In this document: positions 63,426 to 64,000 of the stretch, piece after piece
Position numbering within the stretch: position 1 is the stretch's first letter
How the letters are laid out: each line of letters begins with the position of its first letter
Source of the DNA: Pseudomonas japonica
GTDB lineage: Bacteria; Pseudomonadota; Gammaproteobacteria; Pseudomonadales; Pseudomonadaceae
Assembly (NCBI RefSeq): GCF_900188455.1
Contig: NZ_FZOL01000027.1
Span: forward strand, 1-64,000
Direction: 5' to 3'
Length of the DNA: 64,000 nt
Made by a program: the position numbers and the translations under genes
Notes under the pieces: model-generated
The model's database searches: none
The model's input: only the letters and a program-made list of their open reading frames with translations
What the model was told of the DNA's origin: nothing

Positions 63426-64000
63426 TTACAGATATTTGATCCTCTTCGGCATCGCCTTGCGACTCTGCTTCTCCCCCCGCGGCATCAACGGCACCGCATG
63501 GGAATACCAATGCCGGCGAATGCCGTTTTCCGAAATCGCCGCTTCGTCCCAGGGACCGAGCCCCACGCAGAGGAATTCGAACAACACCGTGGTCGGGTGC
63601 CCGAAATCGCGCCCGAGCTGTTCGCCCCGCCCGCTGTAGTAGGCATGCACCAGTTCATGCGCCAGGCCGATCGCCGCCGGCCGGCTGAGGTTGAGGGGGT
63701 TGCTGGGGTACGGGTTCCAGCCGATGTCCGAGGCGCTGCCGTTGCCGGACGGCGAGACATGCCGCAGCGCCGCCAGGGTCGCCACCAGCGCATGGTTCTT
63801 GGCCCGCTGGCTCAGGCGCCCCGGCAAGGGCTGGCCGGCGATCCAGGCGGCGACCTCGTGGACGGTGATGCCGATGTCGTAGCCGCGCCCGTCCAGGGAG
63901 CGGGCCACGGTCTGGTCATTGAAATAGCCTTCGTTGGAACTGCTCCAGCGCGCATAGCGCGGGTCGCCCAGCAAGGTCCACTGGTTGGCGTACTGCCGCG
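63426..64000 (-). CDS. M91/NleD-like zinc metalloprotease (5' end outside window)
   Basis: At least 191 codons, open to the window edge, so the N-terminus is missing. A TTG at 63974 is internal. The active site reads AIGLAHELVHAYY (HExxH) with a downstream GHPTTVLFEFLCVG segment, as in the M91 family that includes the effector NleD. A probable effector or toxin. It lies near the LysM/FYVE effector island but is not contiguous with it. Confidence 0.8.
   Translation of the reverse strand, partial: RQYANQWTLLGDPRYARWSSSNEGYFNDQTVARSLDGRGYDIGITVHEVAAWIAGQPLPGRLSQRAKNHALVATLAALRHVSPSGNGSASDIGWNPYPSNPLNLSRPAAIGLAHELVHAYYSGRGEQLGRDFGHPTTVLFEFLCVGLGPWDEAAISENGIRRHWYSHAVPLMPRGEKQSRKAMPKRIKYL

Overview
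The window looks like a chromosomal segment of a Pseudomonas of the fluorescens/putida type. It is GC-rich with an AT-richer accessory stretch, its catabolic genes closely resemble Pseudomonas families, it carries Pseudomonas-style REP cores, and it has DUF3077-type small genes. No tRNA, rRNA, CRISPR array or intact insertion sequence was seen.

Bases 1-15700 hold an aromatic catabolism region. A leftward operon carries a six-component phenol hydroxylase (dmpKLMNOP order), an outer-membrane channel and catechol 1,2-dioxygenase. It is driven from a sigma-54 promoter by a divergent DmpR-type phenol sensor. catB and catC with divergent catR follow, so phenol goes to catechol and then down the ortho (beta-ketoadipate) route. 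Most leaders in the phenol operon carry an AAnAAnAA motif beside the Shine-Dalgarno, the signature of Hfq/Crc catabolite repression. A diguanylate cyclase and a quinone-reductase/LysR pair close the region.

Bases 15700-40000 are accessory. One gene encodes a STAND NTPase with a nuclease-like N-terminus, an exact 120-bp tandem Trp-rich repeat and two C-terminal S1 domains, an architecture like antiviral STAND proteins. Next to it is a four-gene operon with two giant unrecognised proteins (3567 and 2579 aa), a SLATT-like two-TM protein and a helical protein.

Bases 40300-47650 hold a probable small-molecule biosynthesis cluster: SDR, unknown protein, membrane desaturase, Fe(II)/2OG oxygenase, EamA exporter, methyltransferase and a convergent MocR regulator. 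Bases 47949-51735 are AT-richer and carry a compact four-gene module: Ycf46-like AAA ATPase, radical SAM protein, a DUF1257(Ycf35)-like/DUF2997 fusion and a membrane protein.

Bases 52000-58800 look like a secreted-effector island: two small adaptor-like paralogues, a zinc-finger protein with two nuclease motifs, a LysM/peptidoglycan-binding protein, and a metzincin protease ending in two FYVE-type zinc fingers. The remainder holds a DUF3077-type gene with a structured leader, a repeat element, a VOC protein, a PD-(D/E)XK nuclease pair, a coiled-coil membrane protein and an M91/NleD-like metalloprotease cut by the window edge.
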